From Avena insularis (lineage: Eukaryota > Streptophyta > Magnoliopsida > Poales > Poaceae): a DNA stretch of 64,000 bases. The notes beneath the pieces are model-generated. The model searched no databases, was not told where the DNA came from, and worked only from the letters and a program-made list of their open reading frames with translations. Made by a program: the position numbers and the translations under genes. Positions 1-10,527 of the stretch are shown here, piece by piece; position 1 is the first letter of the stretch, and each line of letters opens with the position of its first letter. The stretch spans positions 534,300,682 through 534,364,681 of the forward strand of contig CM042684.1 in NCBI GenBank assembly GCA_023614405.1. Reading direction: 5' to 3'.

Positions 1-1450
1 CGGAACACAAGATATCGAAAGATCGAGCATGAGTCACATGGATGATGTGATTGGCATTATTGAATGTCTACCTTTGATAATGCACTGATGGCCGTGTTGA
101 TCGGGGGAGGTGTAGAGGATAGGGATCATGTGATCACTAAAATCTTCTAGGGGATAACAATTTTAGTGGAGACCAATTATAAATTGATCTCTTATTATAA
201 ACTTAGTCTAGATGTCTATTTGCAAATATCCTAGTAGATCATGGCCTATCCCATTGAGGTCCTTTGCGACCATGGGAATATATTGCTTAATTTGAAACTT
301 ATCAAAAGGGTCCAACTTCATAGATTAATACCCACACCTGAGGGATATCCTCGTAAAAGGTGATCTTCTCTCCTTGATACAATAACCATTAAGAGATAAT
401 TCGATGACTCTGGAATGTATGCGTTTTCTCCATAATCATCCAATAAGCCGTTCTCCATTCGATGGAGAGTTGGGCTAAATTTTGTATTCTATAGAATAAG
501 GCACATAGAGTATGAGCCGTTGGATGGGTTTTCCTCCATCATGGATGAAAAAGGAATATTTGGAAAACACTTAGTGATCTTGCATTAGAGTTGAGAACTC
601 TTGGAAGGGCTTGATTGCAAATGGAGGTCATCGATGAAAAAGGTATATGTTAGATATACAAATTATAAATGTGGTTCTTGCAAAACTCGCTGCAGTTTGC
701 AAAGTACTTGATACTTGTCCCGTTTTGTGAAAACAGGATGATCTTCTTGAGAATTGCTGGATTTGAGGCAATGTGGCTTGATGATGGCAAGCAAAACTGT
801 TGATGGCTGACATCACCTCTTTCCTCAAAGTTTGTCATTTGGATTAGTGGACTTGAATATAATTTGTAATCCTTGTTTGTGTGTCTTGATTTTGGCCAGA
901 CGATTATTCATATGAACGAGTTACAAGCCCGTTGTACTATTCTTATGAACAATACCTTATGGTCACATTACGATTATAAATAAGTTATTCTCATCACTAT
1001 GTTAATGATAATAGTTTAAACATTTATAAAAGGATTAGTATGCTAAAAGATATCCAAAGTTTAATAATGAAATGACACTATAGTTTAAGTCATTTTTGGT
1101 TATTGCATGTTCTTAATGAAGATCGGGGTCCTAGATGCTTAATCTAGAGACTTTGCAAAACCATGCCTCTTGGGCAGAATGACTAAAACTCCACATTTTG
1201 GTAAAACGGTGATATGCGAAGAAATGTTGAATCTTATACATAGTGATGTATCATATTTTCAACAAATAGTGGAAATCATTAGTTAATTGTGGACTTTAGT
1301 GAATAATCATATTTACTTAATGAAACATGAGTTTGAAACGATTTGAATTGTTCAAATGAGTTCACAATAAAGAGGATATTGAATTAACAAGTCTCTTCGA
1401 TTTGATCGACGCGACTAAAGTATTCAAGTTAAGTTTAGCATAAAGGGACT
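1..1450 (+). mobile_element. Left part of a decayed Copia retrotransposon interior
   Basis: This AT-rich stretch has no open frame longer than about 60 codons. It reads on smoothly to position 8422 once the inserted Gypsy element (1451-8416) is removed, so it is assigned to the same Copia element that ends with the LTR at 10528-12284. I see no recognisable gag or integrase motif. The element's 5' LTR lies left of the window. The assignment is inferred from continuity across the target duplication rather than from coding similarity. Confidence 0.55.
1446..1450. repeat. Target site duplication, left copy (GGACT)
   Basis: GGACT immediately precedes the TG of the left LTR at 1451 and is repeated exactly at 8417-8421, right after the terminal CA of the right LTR. 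A 5-bp duplication is standard for LTR-retrotransposon integration. It shows that 1451-8416 is one insertion. Confidence 0.9.
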
Positions 1451-2973
1451 TGATACGTTGCTAACGTATCCATAATTTTTGATGTTCCATGATTGGTTTT
1501 ATCGACTTTCTTATGCTTTTACCACACTTTGGAGTACTTTTCATGTGATTTCTTGGACTAACCTATTAACAAGAGCCACAGTGCCAGCTGCCTGTTTTCT
1601 GCTGTTTTTGGTTTCAGGAAAGTTAGAAAATGAATATTCTCGGAATTGGACGGGACAAAAGCCAAAGTCAGTTTTTCACCGAGGGACACCTGGAGCCAGA
1701 ATACGAGACGGAGAGGGGCTAGGGCCCGGCCACACCACCTGGCCGCGTGGCCAGGCCTGACCCGTGCCAGGGGGTGGTCTGGCCACCCCAGGCATGCCCC
1801 CGGCCTCTCCTTCCACCTATAAGTTGCCTCTCATACGAAAACCCTAAGTACCTGATCAAAATTCCATGAATGAGTCTGTAGCCGCCGTCATCTCCATCCC
1901 TAGATCGGGAGGGATCTGAAGCTCTTCCTGGCACCCTGACGGAGAGGGGAATTCACCCTGGAGGCCTTCTTCATCATCATGCAAGCCTCCGGTGTGATGC
2001 GTGAGTAGTTCATCTCTGGACTACGGGTCCATGTAGTAGCTAGATGGCTGGTTCTCCTCCTTTGTGCTATCATGTTTAGATCTTGTGAGCTCCGTTCATG
2101 ATCAAGATCATCTATTTGTAATTCCTACATGTTGTGTTTGCGGGGATCCGATGGATATTGAGATGCTATTTCAGATTGATTATTGATTCTATCATGTCTT
2201 TGTTATTTGTGATCTTGCATGCTTTTCATTGTTAGTAGCTATCTTGGCCAAGTAGATTCTAGCAACTCCAAGAGTTGGTATTTATGCTCGATAGTGGGTT
2301 CATGCCTCTGGTAATCTGGGGAAGTGACAGTTTACTTTACACACAATTCATAATGCAATTATCCATTGCTTGCAACTTAATACTGGAGGGGGTTCGGATG
2401 ATAACCTGAAGGTGGATTATTAGTCATAGATGCAGTTGGATGGCGGTCTATGTATAATGTTGTAATGCCCAATCGAATCTCAAAGGAGTCAAGATGATTA
2501 GTATATGCTTATATGCTTTCTCGATGTTTGTCAATTGCCCCGCTGTAATTTGTTCACCCAACATGTAATCTATCTTAAGGAGAGCCACCTCTAGTGAACT
2601 ATGGACCCCGGTCCTTTCTTTTACTATCAATCTACAATCAATTATTTACTGCTTTGTGTTTACTTTCTGCAAACTATTACTTTCTTCCACTCGATACGTT
2701 TAATCCTTTGTTTTCAGCAAAACCGGTGAGATTGACAACCTCATCGCAAGTTGGGGACAGAGTTCTGTGGTTGTGTTGTGAAGGTCTCCACGTTGCTGCT
2801 GGCACCGGTAGTGCGCCCTGCCAAAGTTCAGCTAGCAACACCTTTGGGGTGTTTCCTTGCTCCTACTGGTTCGATTAAACCTTCGTTTCATAATTGAGGG
2901 AAAACTTGCTGCCGTTCTCATCATACCTTTCCCTTGGGGTTCCCTAATGAGCTCGATATATTTTGGTCCATCA
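1451..2973 (+). repeat. 5' LTR of nested Gypsy-type element
   Basis: A 1,523-bp repeat of 6837-8416, starting TGATACGTTGC and ending GGTCCATCA. It has a 77-bp deletion at 2330/2331 relative to the right LTR (bases 7697-7773 are missing here), plus small changes in the GC-rich block around 1700-1800. The minus-strand fragment at 12285-13319 belongs to the same LTR type. Confidence 0.9.
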
Positions 2974-2984
2974 AGCTATTTTTC

Positions 2985-3003
2985 TGGCACCGTTGCCGGG
3001 GAG
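2985..3003 (+). promoter_or_regulatory. Primer binding site region
   Basis: TGGCACCGTTGCCGGGGAG lies 11 bases inside the left LTR. The same sequence occurs, reverse-complemented, just inside the LTR of the second Gypsy element (17471-17489). The position fits priming of minus-strand DNA synthesis. I have not matched it to a particular tRNA. Confidence 0.7.
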
Positions 3004-3190
3004 TCAAGGACATCTTCACAAGGGGAGTCCCTCATAACCAATCTCTTTACTTTGTTATTTTTGTTTTTCTTAGTTTACTTTTTCTTTGTTTGCTTGTTTC
3101 TTTATCAAAAACACACAAAAATTAGTCTTACATGTTTGCTTTCTTTATTAAAAACACACAAAAAAATAGTTCTTATCTTAAGTTGCCATT

Positions 3191-4051
3191 ATGTCTAGCA
3201 TTGCTCCAGCAACTATGACGCCTAAGGAAATGATTTTCACTTTTAAACAAGGAATTGAAGAGAGTTTTAAAGAAGCTTGGTCTAGAATCTCCGATTTACA
3301 TGAAAAAACCGAACCTAAAATGACTCAAAGCTTGTTCCTTAGCCGTTTTTACCTTGGAATTGCTCTTTGCTATAGATATGCTTTAGATGCTGTTGTGGGA
3401 GGAGATTTCCTCCAATGCAATGAGGATGATGTTGTTAATGCCATAAAGAAATTGGTCTTTACTTACAACTTGCCTAGCAAATCTGATTCTTCTTTCATAA
3501 ACATATTTGCTAGATTGAATACTCTTGAGACCAGCACTGCTAGTTTGAAAGATTGCTATAATACGCTTAGGGAACATCACAACTATGTTCCAATAAACTC
3601 TGAACCCTCCGAGTGGCTTCCCACAGTAAAGATTGCTATAAACAATGAAACTTTTCATGCTCGCTGTGATATCATGTCTAAATTTTGCCTTATGGCCAAA
3701 GATATTTATGAATCTTTGAATCTTTGGGGGCTTTCTGAAGGAGGAGAAGAAGTTTTTCTTGCAAATAACGCCACAATATTACCCATTGGAATATCTAAAG
3801 GAGTGTTTACAAAGATCCTAGGGAAAATGGTTTCTACTGATTATCTTGTTATTGAATGTGTAGGAAAAGGACAAATCACACTTGGAAGATCCCTATTGAA
3901 GCTCCTTGGAGCAATAATAGACGTGGAAAAGGGAACCATGCGCTTTGTTTCTCCACCAAGCATTCATAAGTTCCCCAAGGGTAAGAATAAAAGTAAGAGA
4001 GGTAAGGGCAAGAAACTTGGTTTTAATGCTTCTTCATTTGAGAACACTTGA
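3191..4051 (+). CDS. Gag-like protein fused to a degenerate retropepsin domain
   Basis: Intact 286-residue ORF, the only one in the element, starting 217 bases after the LTR. Residues 1-140 are helical and resemble a shortened Gag. Residues 143-252 line up with the retropepsin fold of Gypsy elements: a Cys-Asp pair at 159-160 where the catalytic loop should be, a Pro-Ile-Gly turn at 198-200, Leu-Gly-Arg at 231-233, and Gly-Ala-Ile-Ile-Asp-Val at 240-245. The catalytic triplet Asp-Ser/Thr-Gly is replaced by Asp-Ile-Met (160-162), so proteolysis is unlikely. The C-terminus (about 259-276) is rich in Lys and Arg and could bind nucleic acid. No pol follows. A pure Gag variant is possible, but the retropepsin-like spacing makes a fused, inactive protease more likely. 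Confidence 0.7.
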   Translation: MSSIAPATMTPKEMIFTFKQGIEESFKEAWSRISDLHEKTEPKMTQSLFLSRFYLGIALCYRYALDAVVGGDFLQCNEDDVVNAIKKLVFTYNLPSKSDSSFINIFARLNTLETSTASLKDCYNTLREHHNYVPINSEPSEWLPTVKIAINNETFHARCDIMSKFCLMAKDIYESLNLWGLSEGGEEVFLANNATILPIGISKGVFTKILGKMVSTDYLVIECVGKGQITLGRSLLKLLGAIIDVEKGTMRFVSPPSIHKFPKGKNKSKRGKGKKLGFNASSFENT

Positions 4052-6805
4052 TTCTTTTTCTTGCTTCTTATGCCTAACTTAAAGGCGTTAAAGAAAAGTA
4101 CTTATTGGGAGATAATCCAAAAGTTTTAGATGAGTCTTGGAAGTTATTACTTCAGTAATAACCGCTCTTTATCCTTTTTATTTGCTTTTTGTGCCAAGAG
4201 TAACCTCTAATGAGAGAGAAGTAATGATTGGGAAAGTTGCTGTCCCGAAACAGATTTCTGTGCTTCACCATAAAAATTCGTGTAAAATCTTTGTATGTCC
4301 TTTTGAGGCGTGAATTTTTGTGCTTCTGCCCCAGGTTGTTATCGAACTTTCTTTAGTTCAACACTTTTTGATTTGAGAATCAAAAGGTCTTCTAAAAAAT
4401 TCATTTTTACCTGTTGGTCTGTTTTGACAGATTTCTGCCATTTTCTGCATTTGCTTCTTGTTGGTTCCTTTTTGAGTTCTTTTGGGGAATTGAGCTTTTT
4501 GAGGGAAGTGCTATAGTAGCTAGTGTTTTAATGGAAGTTTTCTTGGTGTTGGAACTGAACCTAAAGACTTATTATCTTGAGTGCACTAATGTTGCTAATA
4601 AAGACTGTGTGAAGTTTTGTATGAAGGAAAATTTTCAGTTGTATGGAAGGAATGAGTAATGAGATGAAGGATGGACTAAAGCTCAAGCTTGGGGATGCCA
4701 TGCGTGTCACCCCAGGAAATATCCAAGAAGTACAAGCGTCAAAGCTTGGGGATGCCCAAGGCATCCCCCTCTTCATCAATAAAAATCCCAGGTTTCTTCC
4801 AAACGCTTCATTTTTATTGTTTCATGCACAGTTGTGTTGTTTTTGGAGCGTCTTCTTTTTTGTTTTCGTTTTGGTTTTTCTTTTGCTTTGTTTGCTTAGT
4901 TTGCTGAATAAATTGGTTGGACCCCCTCTTTCCTACATTGGTTTTCAAATAATTTGGTTTGGATTGGAAAAAGAGTAGGAAAGTTCATGCCTAAGTGGTA
5001 AAGAGAGCTTGTTTTTGACTGTGGCCTATGCTTTGTCATGCCATGCTTGATATTGTTTTGGCTTTATGCTTAGTATTATTTGTTGTAGCATGACTTGTTA
5101 TAAACAATTGAGATTGCTTAATGTGCCTTTGAAGAATCATGCGTTGTTTTAGCATATTAAAGCATAGTATAGTGGTATTCTCCTTTGATGCTTTATTTGG
5201 GTTGACTTGGCACATGCTCACACCATGTATGACTATTCCAAGTCACCATAAGCCTTTATGATCCTTTAGTTTTCAACTTGTAGTATCACTTTATGCTTTG
5301 ATCAATGATGTTTTGTCGCTCTGCATGATTATGGCCATTATTGCTCTCTTAATTTGTCGCTCCCAGTCTTTTTCTAGCCTCCACAACCAAGTATGAGTTC
5401 CACTCATGCATCCAATTTCCTAAACCAAGTCATTCCAAAGAGTCCACCATACCTACCTACTAGCATATGCTATTCCAAGTATATTCATGTTTTTATCTAC
5501 CTTCCGAATTAAACTTGTTATGAGAAAACTAGTGATTAAAGCTCTCATGAACTTGATGGCACACTTTAATTTTCTTGCCCTTAATAAACTTGAACCATTG
5601 TGTCATCTATGTTGTATATGCTTGCACTTATTTGTTGGGGATTAGCAGAACCATGCTGTCATGGGGAATGCTTTCAACATTGCACTTGTACTTTGTACCT
5701 AGTTGATATCATGCTCTTTTGTCTATGGATGTCGTCGGTGTGAAATGAAAGGGGAGCTTGTAAGTCCATGTAGTTATGTATATGTGTTAGAGAAATGCCT
5801 GGGCCGCTGGTCTAATCCATGCTGACATGGTGGAAACCTGCAGCGTAACCATAATGAGCTGTCTATGAAGCATTCTTCTTATAAAAAGAGACAGATGTTG
5901 AGAAAAAGAAAAGAGAAAAAAAAGAGATATATGAAAAGAGGAAAGAGAGAAAAAGCACCATATTCCCATGGTAAATAAGAAGATTGCTGAGATGCTCGTT
6001 GTCTGCTTGCCTTGTCATTTTGATATGGGGATTCTTCCGTATCATCGGGCAAGGGGTACCCTGTTGGCGGTTCTCTATGATACACATGTACTTACGATGA
6101 CAAGAACTTACCGGTGACTAAACTTGAGTAGCATGAGGAGCGGCCCTCGTATTCAAGGGACATGAGATTTCCAACTTATACTTCATCAAGCATATACACC
6201 ATAGTTTGTTCACTTTAAACTTAATCACTTCAAGATGCTTATGATAGGGGCAATGAGAGCTGAAAGCTATTAAGTACCATAATTTTTGGAAGCTCTTTAT
6301 GAGACTTGAATCCCTACTTCCTTCTATGAAGGCCTTTCTTTTACTTTTATGTTGAGTCTCCACCCTCTACCTTTATGCACCTACTTTGAGAGCATAGTGG
6401 CTATTCTTAGTTCTATGTGCATTGTCCCAAGACTTATTGATTGGTGCATAGCTTTGATACTGCTTGTTTTAAACTATTTGTATCTAGTCACTCTTATGAA
6501 ATTTGAAGGTGTCCTATGCATTTAAGTTTGCTACTCTATGAGGGACAAGCTGAATGCTACTATGCTATGTTTTCTTTATGTGAAACAAATAAACGTCTTG
6601 CAAAGCATTGTTATTCATTAATCTTTTGTTTGTGCCTTTTCATGTTGCAACATAGTTGCTTTGTCTTATTGCTAGACTTTGTCTTTCATGTTATGATTGA
6701 AGTACTATGATCCCAGCTTTGAATGTTTTACAAATACTTTGATCAATTTTATGATGGTGCATGTCGCCTCAAAAATTATTCTTTCTTTTTATCATTTACC
6801 TACTC
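4052..6805 (+). other. Non-coding interior of the nested Gypsy-type element
   Basis: About 2.75 kb without a convincing gene. Its left part (4052-4500) is collinear with the reverse complement of 15500-15900, and its right part (about 5370-5800) with the reverse complement of 13330-13760. It therefore shares an ancestral interior with the second element but lacks the acidic H3-like ORF found there. A strong hairpin lies at 4748-4768. Purine runs at 5875-5955 produce spurious low-complexity frames. Confidence 0.7.
4748..4768 (+). other. Perfect 9-bp stem hairpin in the element interior
   Basis: GGGGATGCC (4748-4756), a CAA loop, then GGCATCCCC (4760-4768). It directly follows AAGCTT. The same AAGCTTGGGGATGCC words also occur about 60 bases upstream. 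In the two related minus-strand elements, hairpins of different sequence sit beside an AAGCTT at the comparable place. A role as an RNA signal is inference. Confidence 0.6.
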
Positions 6806-6836
6806 GAGGACGAGCAGGAGTTAAGCTTGGAGATGT
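6806..6836 (+). promoter_or_regulatory. Polypurine-rich tract before the 3' LTR
   Basis: A purine-rich segment (GAGGACGAGCAGGAG, then AAGCTTGGAGATG) abuts the TG of the right LTR at 6837. This is the expected site for priming plus-strand DNA synthesis. It contains a few pyrimidines, so the exact primer boundaries are uncertain. Confidence 0.6.
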
Positions 6837-8416
6837 TGATATGTTGCTAACGTATCCATAATTTTTGATGTTCCATGCTTGGTTCTATCTACTTTCTTAT
6901 GTTTTGTCCACACTTTGGAGTACTTTTCATATGATTTCTTGGACTAACCCATTAACAAGAGCCACAGTGCCAGCTACCTGTTTTCTGCTGTTTTTGGTTC
7001 CAGGAAACTCATAAAATGAATATTCTCGGAATTGGACGGGACAAAAGCCAAAGTCAGTTTTTCACCAAGGGACACTGAGCAGAATACAAGACGGAGGGGG
7101 GGCCACACACCACTGCAGCAAGGTGGCCGACCCGCACTAGGGGGTGGTCTGGCCGCCCCAGGCACCCCCTCCGCCTCTCCTTCCGCCTATAAGTTGCCTC
7201 TGATATGAAAACCCTAAGTAACTGATCAAAATTCCACGAAAGAGTCTATAGCTACCGTCATCTCCATCCCTAGATCGGGAGGAATCTGAAGCTCTTCCCA
7301 GCACCCTGCCGGAGAGGGGAATTCACCCTGGAGGCCTTCTTCATCATCATGCAAGCCTCCAATGTGATGCATGAGTAGTTCATCTCTGGACTACGGGTCC
7401 ATGTAGTAGCTAGATGGCCAGTTCTCCTCCTTTGTGCTATCATGTTTAGATCTTGTGAGCTCCGTTCATGATCAAGATCATCTATTTGTAATTCCTACAT
7501 GTTGTGTTTGCGGGGATCCGATGGATATTGAGATGCTATTTCAGATTGATTATTGATTCTATCATGTCTTTGTTATTTGTGATCTTGCATGCTTTCCGTT
7601 GTTAGTAGCTATCTTGGCCAAGTAGATGCTAGCAACTCCAAGAGTTAGTATTTATGCTCGATAGTGGGTTCATGCCTCGTAACTGGGAAGTGACAGAAAT
7701 CTCTAAGGTACTAGATGTGTTGTTGCTACTAGGGAGAAAACAACAATCCTTTGTTCATAGACCAATCATATTGTTTACTTTACACGCAATTCGTAATGCA
7801 ATTATCCGTTGCTTGCAACTTAATACTAGAGGGGGTTCGGATGATAACCTGAAGGTGGATTATTAGTCATAGATGCAGTTGGATGGCGGTCTATATATGA
7901 TGTTGTAATGCCCAATCAAATCTCAAAGGAGTCAAGATGATTAGTATATGCTTGTATGCTTTCTCGATGTTTGTCAATTGCCCCGCTGTAATTTGTTCAC
8001 CCAACATGTTATCTATCTTAAGGAGAGCCACCTCTAGTGAACTATGGACCCCGGTCCTTTCTTTTACTATCAATCTACAATCAATTCTTTACTGCTTTGT
8101 GTTTACTTTCTGCAAACTATTACTTTCTTCCACTCGATACGTTTAATCCTTTGTTTTCAGCAAAACCGGTGAGATTGACAACCTCATCGCAAGTTGGGGA
8201 CAGAGTTCTATGGTTGTGTTGTGCAGGTCTCCATGTTGTTGCTGGCACTGGTAGTGCGCCCTGCCAAAGTTCAGCTAGCAACACTTTTGGGGTGTTTCCT
8301 TGCTCCTACTGGTTCGATTAAACCTTGGTTTCATTATTGAGGCAAAACTTGCTATTGTGCTCATTATACCTTCCTCTTGGGGTTCCCCAACAAGCTCAAT
8401 ATATTTTGGGCCATCA
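6837..8416 (+). repeat. 3' LTR of nested Gypsy-type element
   Basis: A 1,580-bp LTR beginning TGATATGTTGC and ending GGGCCATCA, followed by the target duplication. It retains the 77 bp missing from the left LTR. Scattered differences from the left copy, including CpG-to-TpG-type changes, show the insertion is not very recent. Confidence 0.9.
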
Positions 8417-8421
8417 GGACT
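8417..8421. repeat. Target site duplication, right copy (GGACT)
   Basis: Exact match to 1446-1450. After it the interrupted Copia interior resumes. Confidence 0.9.
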
Positions 8422-9529
8422 TATGAAAGATGTTTCACAAATTATGATAATTCGATGAATTCAAACTATGTTGAAATGTCTAAACATCATAATCATTATG
8501 TCTAAGATACATATGGTATAATATTATCTCTTATAGGGGTTATAGTTATCGTTTAGAGTTAAAGATCGAAATAAGCAAACACTCATTTGAAATGCAAAGG
8601 AACATCTAAAAGATTCATGGAAACAACACCATAAGTGTTATGGCAAGTTCGAGTTTCTGGAGATTTCGATAAGTCGAAATCGTGGCGAATAAACAAGTCT
8701 TTGTAGAGCATTCTTAGGAAGCTATGAATGCATCTTCCACAAAGGGGCAAACCTATTGTTGTCCAAAGTTGACGTGTCTTGATGAAGATACAGGTGGAAG
8801 AAAGTAAAAGATCAAAACAAGGTATTTGACCTTACCTCCGGATTGTTGAGTAGCGCAGTGGAATTTGTTTCGTGAATCCAAACTCTACATATAGAGGATA
8901 AACCAATGATAATGATCATAAAGTTTCAGTGAATACTTTTACTAAAGAAAGTAGGATTCAACTATATATTCTACAAGTTTGTGGAATTATATTATTGATT
9001 CACTTGTCATGTTTTGAACAAGACATACCTACAAATTACAAAGAAGTGTGATGGACCTGAGTGTGAGAAATGACTAGGAGTCATAAAATCCTATATTAAG
9101 TTACATTTAAGATTGCAAAGTAACATGTTACTTGATCTTATTAAAGTAAAGAAGTTTACTTGATATTTCTAAATGACTGCAAAGTCATAAGAAGGAAATG
9201 AAACTTAATGAATGACAAAAAGCTCGATTTGTCACAAGTTTGGACGAATTCAAGGAATTGACTACAAAAGTAGTGATGCTTAAGTCTTTTGGATTTACAC
9301 TAGAAATATATGGATATTGAAGTCTCGTAACTGGAATTCTCAAATTGATGATGATCAAAGAATTTTGGAATGTCCAAGATTATTGAGAGGACCTAGATTT
9401 GAGTGGGAGCAAATCAGCTTGGCTAATTCATAATATGTAGCTAACATATTTTGAGTGGGAGCTTAGTGAAATCCCTGGATCTCGAACATGAATGTCATAT
9501 TTGAGTGGGAGCGTGAAATCATTCTGGGA

Positions 9530-9544
9530 TATGTGGACGACATA
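9530..9544 (+). pseudogene. Remnant of a Copia reverse transcriptase (YVDD box)
   Basis: TATGTGGACGACATA reads Tyr-Val-Asp-Asp-Ile, the form of the reverse transcriptase active-site box usual in Copia elements. The residues beyond it are interrupted by stops. It lies about 1 kb upstream of the LTR, where the RT-RNase H part of a Copia pol would be. Support is this short motif plus context only. Confidence 0.45.
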
Positions 9545-10517
9545 TATGAATGATGTGATTGGTGTTAAAAACATTTAAATAGATAAATAACGATGAAGTT
9601 GAAGTTATTAAGCAATAAGATCTATCGAGATAGATTGGTAAGTTTAATAAACACTGAATGTCGAATACTTCCTGGACTTGATTCTGAAAGATGTTCAGAA
9701 TGTCCTAAGACAAGATTCTGAAGTAGCTCAGAATGGAACTAGGTTAAGAAAGAAGTTCTTACTGTATGAAGCATTGAATTAGTATTGCAACTATGGTTGA
9801 AAGAAAGAGATGCGTTGCATCTCCTGTGCCTCAGTCATAGGTTCTTCCATATAACCATGTTGTATACTCGACATAATGTGACCCAAGGTTCTGGTTGGAA
9901 GGACTAGCTCTTAACTATAAGAACATGTCTTTAAGTGATTCCTGAGTTGATCACTAGACCAGAATTAAGTTTGTACATAAATGGCAAGAAGCAATGTAAG
10001 TGGCATAGATGCATTTCATGCACTAGGATCTACATAGATATAGAAGTATAAAGGCTACATCTGGTGTGATGTATACTGTTATGGCGGGGCTAGTTCGCTT
10101 TTAACGTAGAATGATGTGTCCCAGGGCCCAGTGCCCATGAGAAAGCCCTTGAGGTTGATCTAAAGTCATCTTAAGCTCCTGGAATCCGGCCTCGTTCTGC
10201 TGCCATGACTACAGTATATACACAAAGGATAGCAAAGTGTGTTTCGAAGTTTAGATGACAACGGTGAAAACGACTGTCATCATAAACACTAGAAACAAAG
10301 TCTCACTTTGTTGCCAAACAAATACTTCGACCCATTATACGATAATGGTGTGTAATGTCAAAATTAGGAAGACATTAACGATTTGAAAAAGACATAATGA
10401 TCTGGTAAAACAGAACATGGACATGACGTTTCCCATGAGCATGCATGATCTGTAAACGCATATGGTATATGGTTTATATGAGTAAAATTCAACCTGGATT
10501 ATTTGTACTCTAGTGCT

Positions 10518-10527
10518 AGTGGGAGAC
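10518..10527 (+). promoter_or_regulatory. Copia polypurine tract (AGTGGGAGAC)
   Basis: AGTGGGAGAC directly precedes the LTR start. From knowledge of the family, BARE/Angela elements have nearly the same tract at this place. Confidence 0.8.

Larger units (their letters stand above)
1451..8416 (+). mobile_element. Complete non-autonomous Gypsy-type LTR retrotransposon (nested)
   Basis: A 6,966-bp element bounded by two similar LTRs (1451-2973 and 6837-8416), each TG...CA, with the target duplication GGACT on both sides. It has a primer-binding-type sequence just inside the left LTR, one intact 286-codon ORF, about 2.8 kb of non-coding interior and a purine-rich stretch before the right LTR. 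There is no reverse transcriptase, RNase H or integrase, so movement must have depended on enzymes supplied by another element. LTR style and priming sequence match Triticeae Gypsy families of the Sabrina/WHAM type in general appearance. The exact family is not claimed. It interrupts a Copia element. Confidence 0.9.
8422..10527 (+). mobile_element. Right part of the decayed Copia retrotransposon interior
   Basis: Continuation of the element seen at 1-1450. No long frame survives. Several phrases recall Copia pol, notably repeated GAGTGGGAGC words at about 9401-9520 and a Tyr-Val-Asp-Asp-Ile box at 9530-9544. The region ends in a polypurine tract directly before the LTR. Decay is advanced: frames are closed every 20-60 codons. 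Confidence 0.7.

Noticed and set aside
1479..1760. ORFs in the Gypsy LTRs (1479-1760, 2594-2878, 8037-8321, 12834-13100)
   Set aside because: They recur at the same position in each LTR copy because the LTR recurs, and the frames are not kept across copies by selection. No domain.
5787..6087. Ser/Phe-rich ORFs at 5787-6087 (minus)
   Set aside because: Created by purine runs (GAAAAAGAAAAGAG) in the non-coding interior. Low complexity only.
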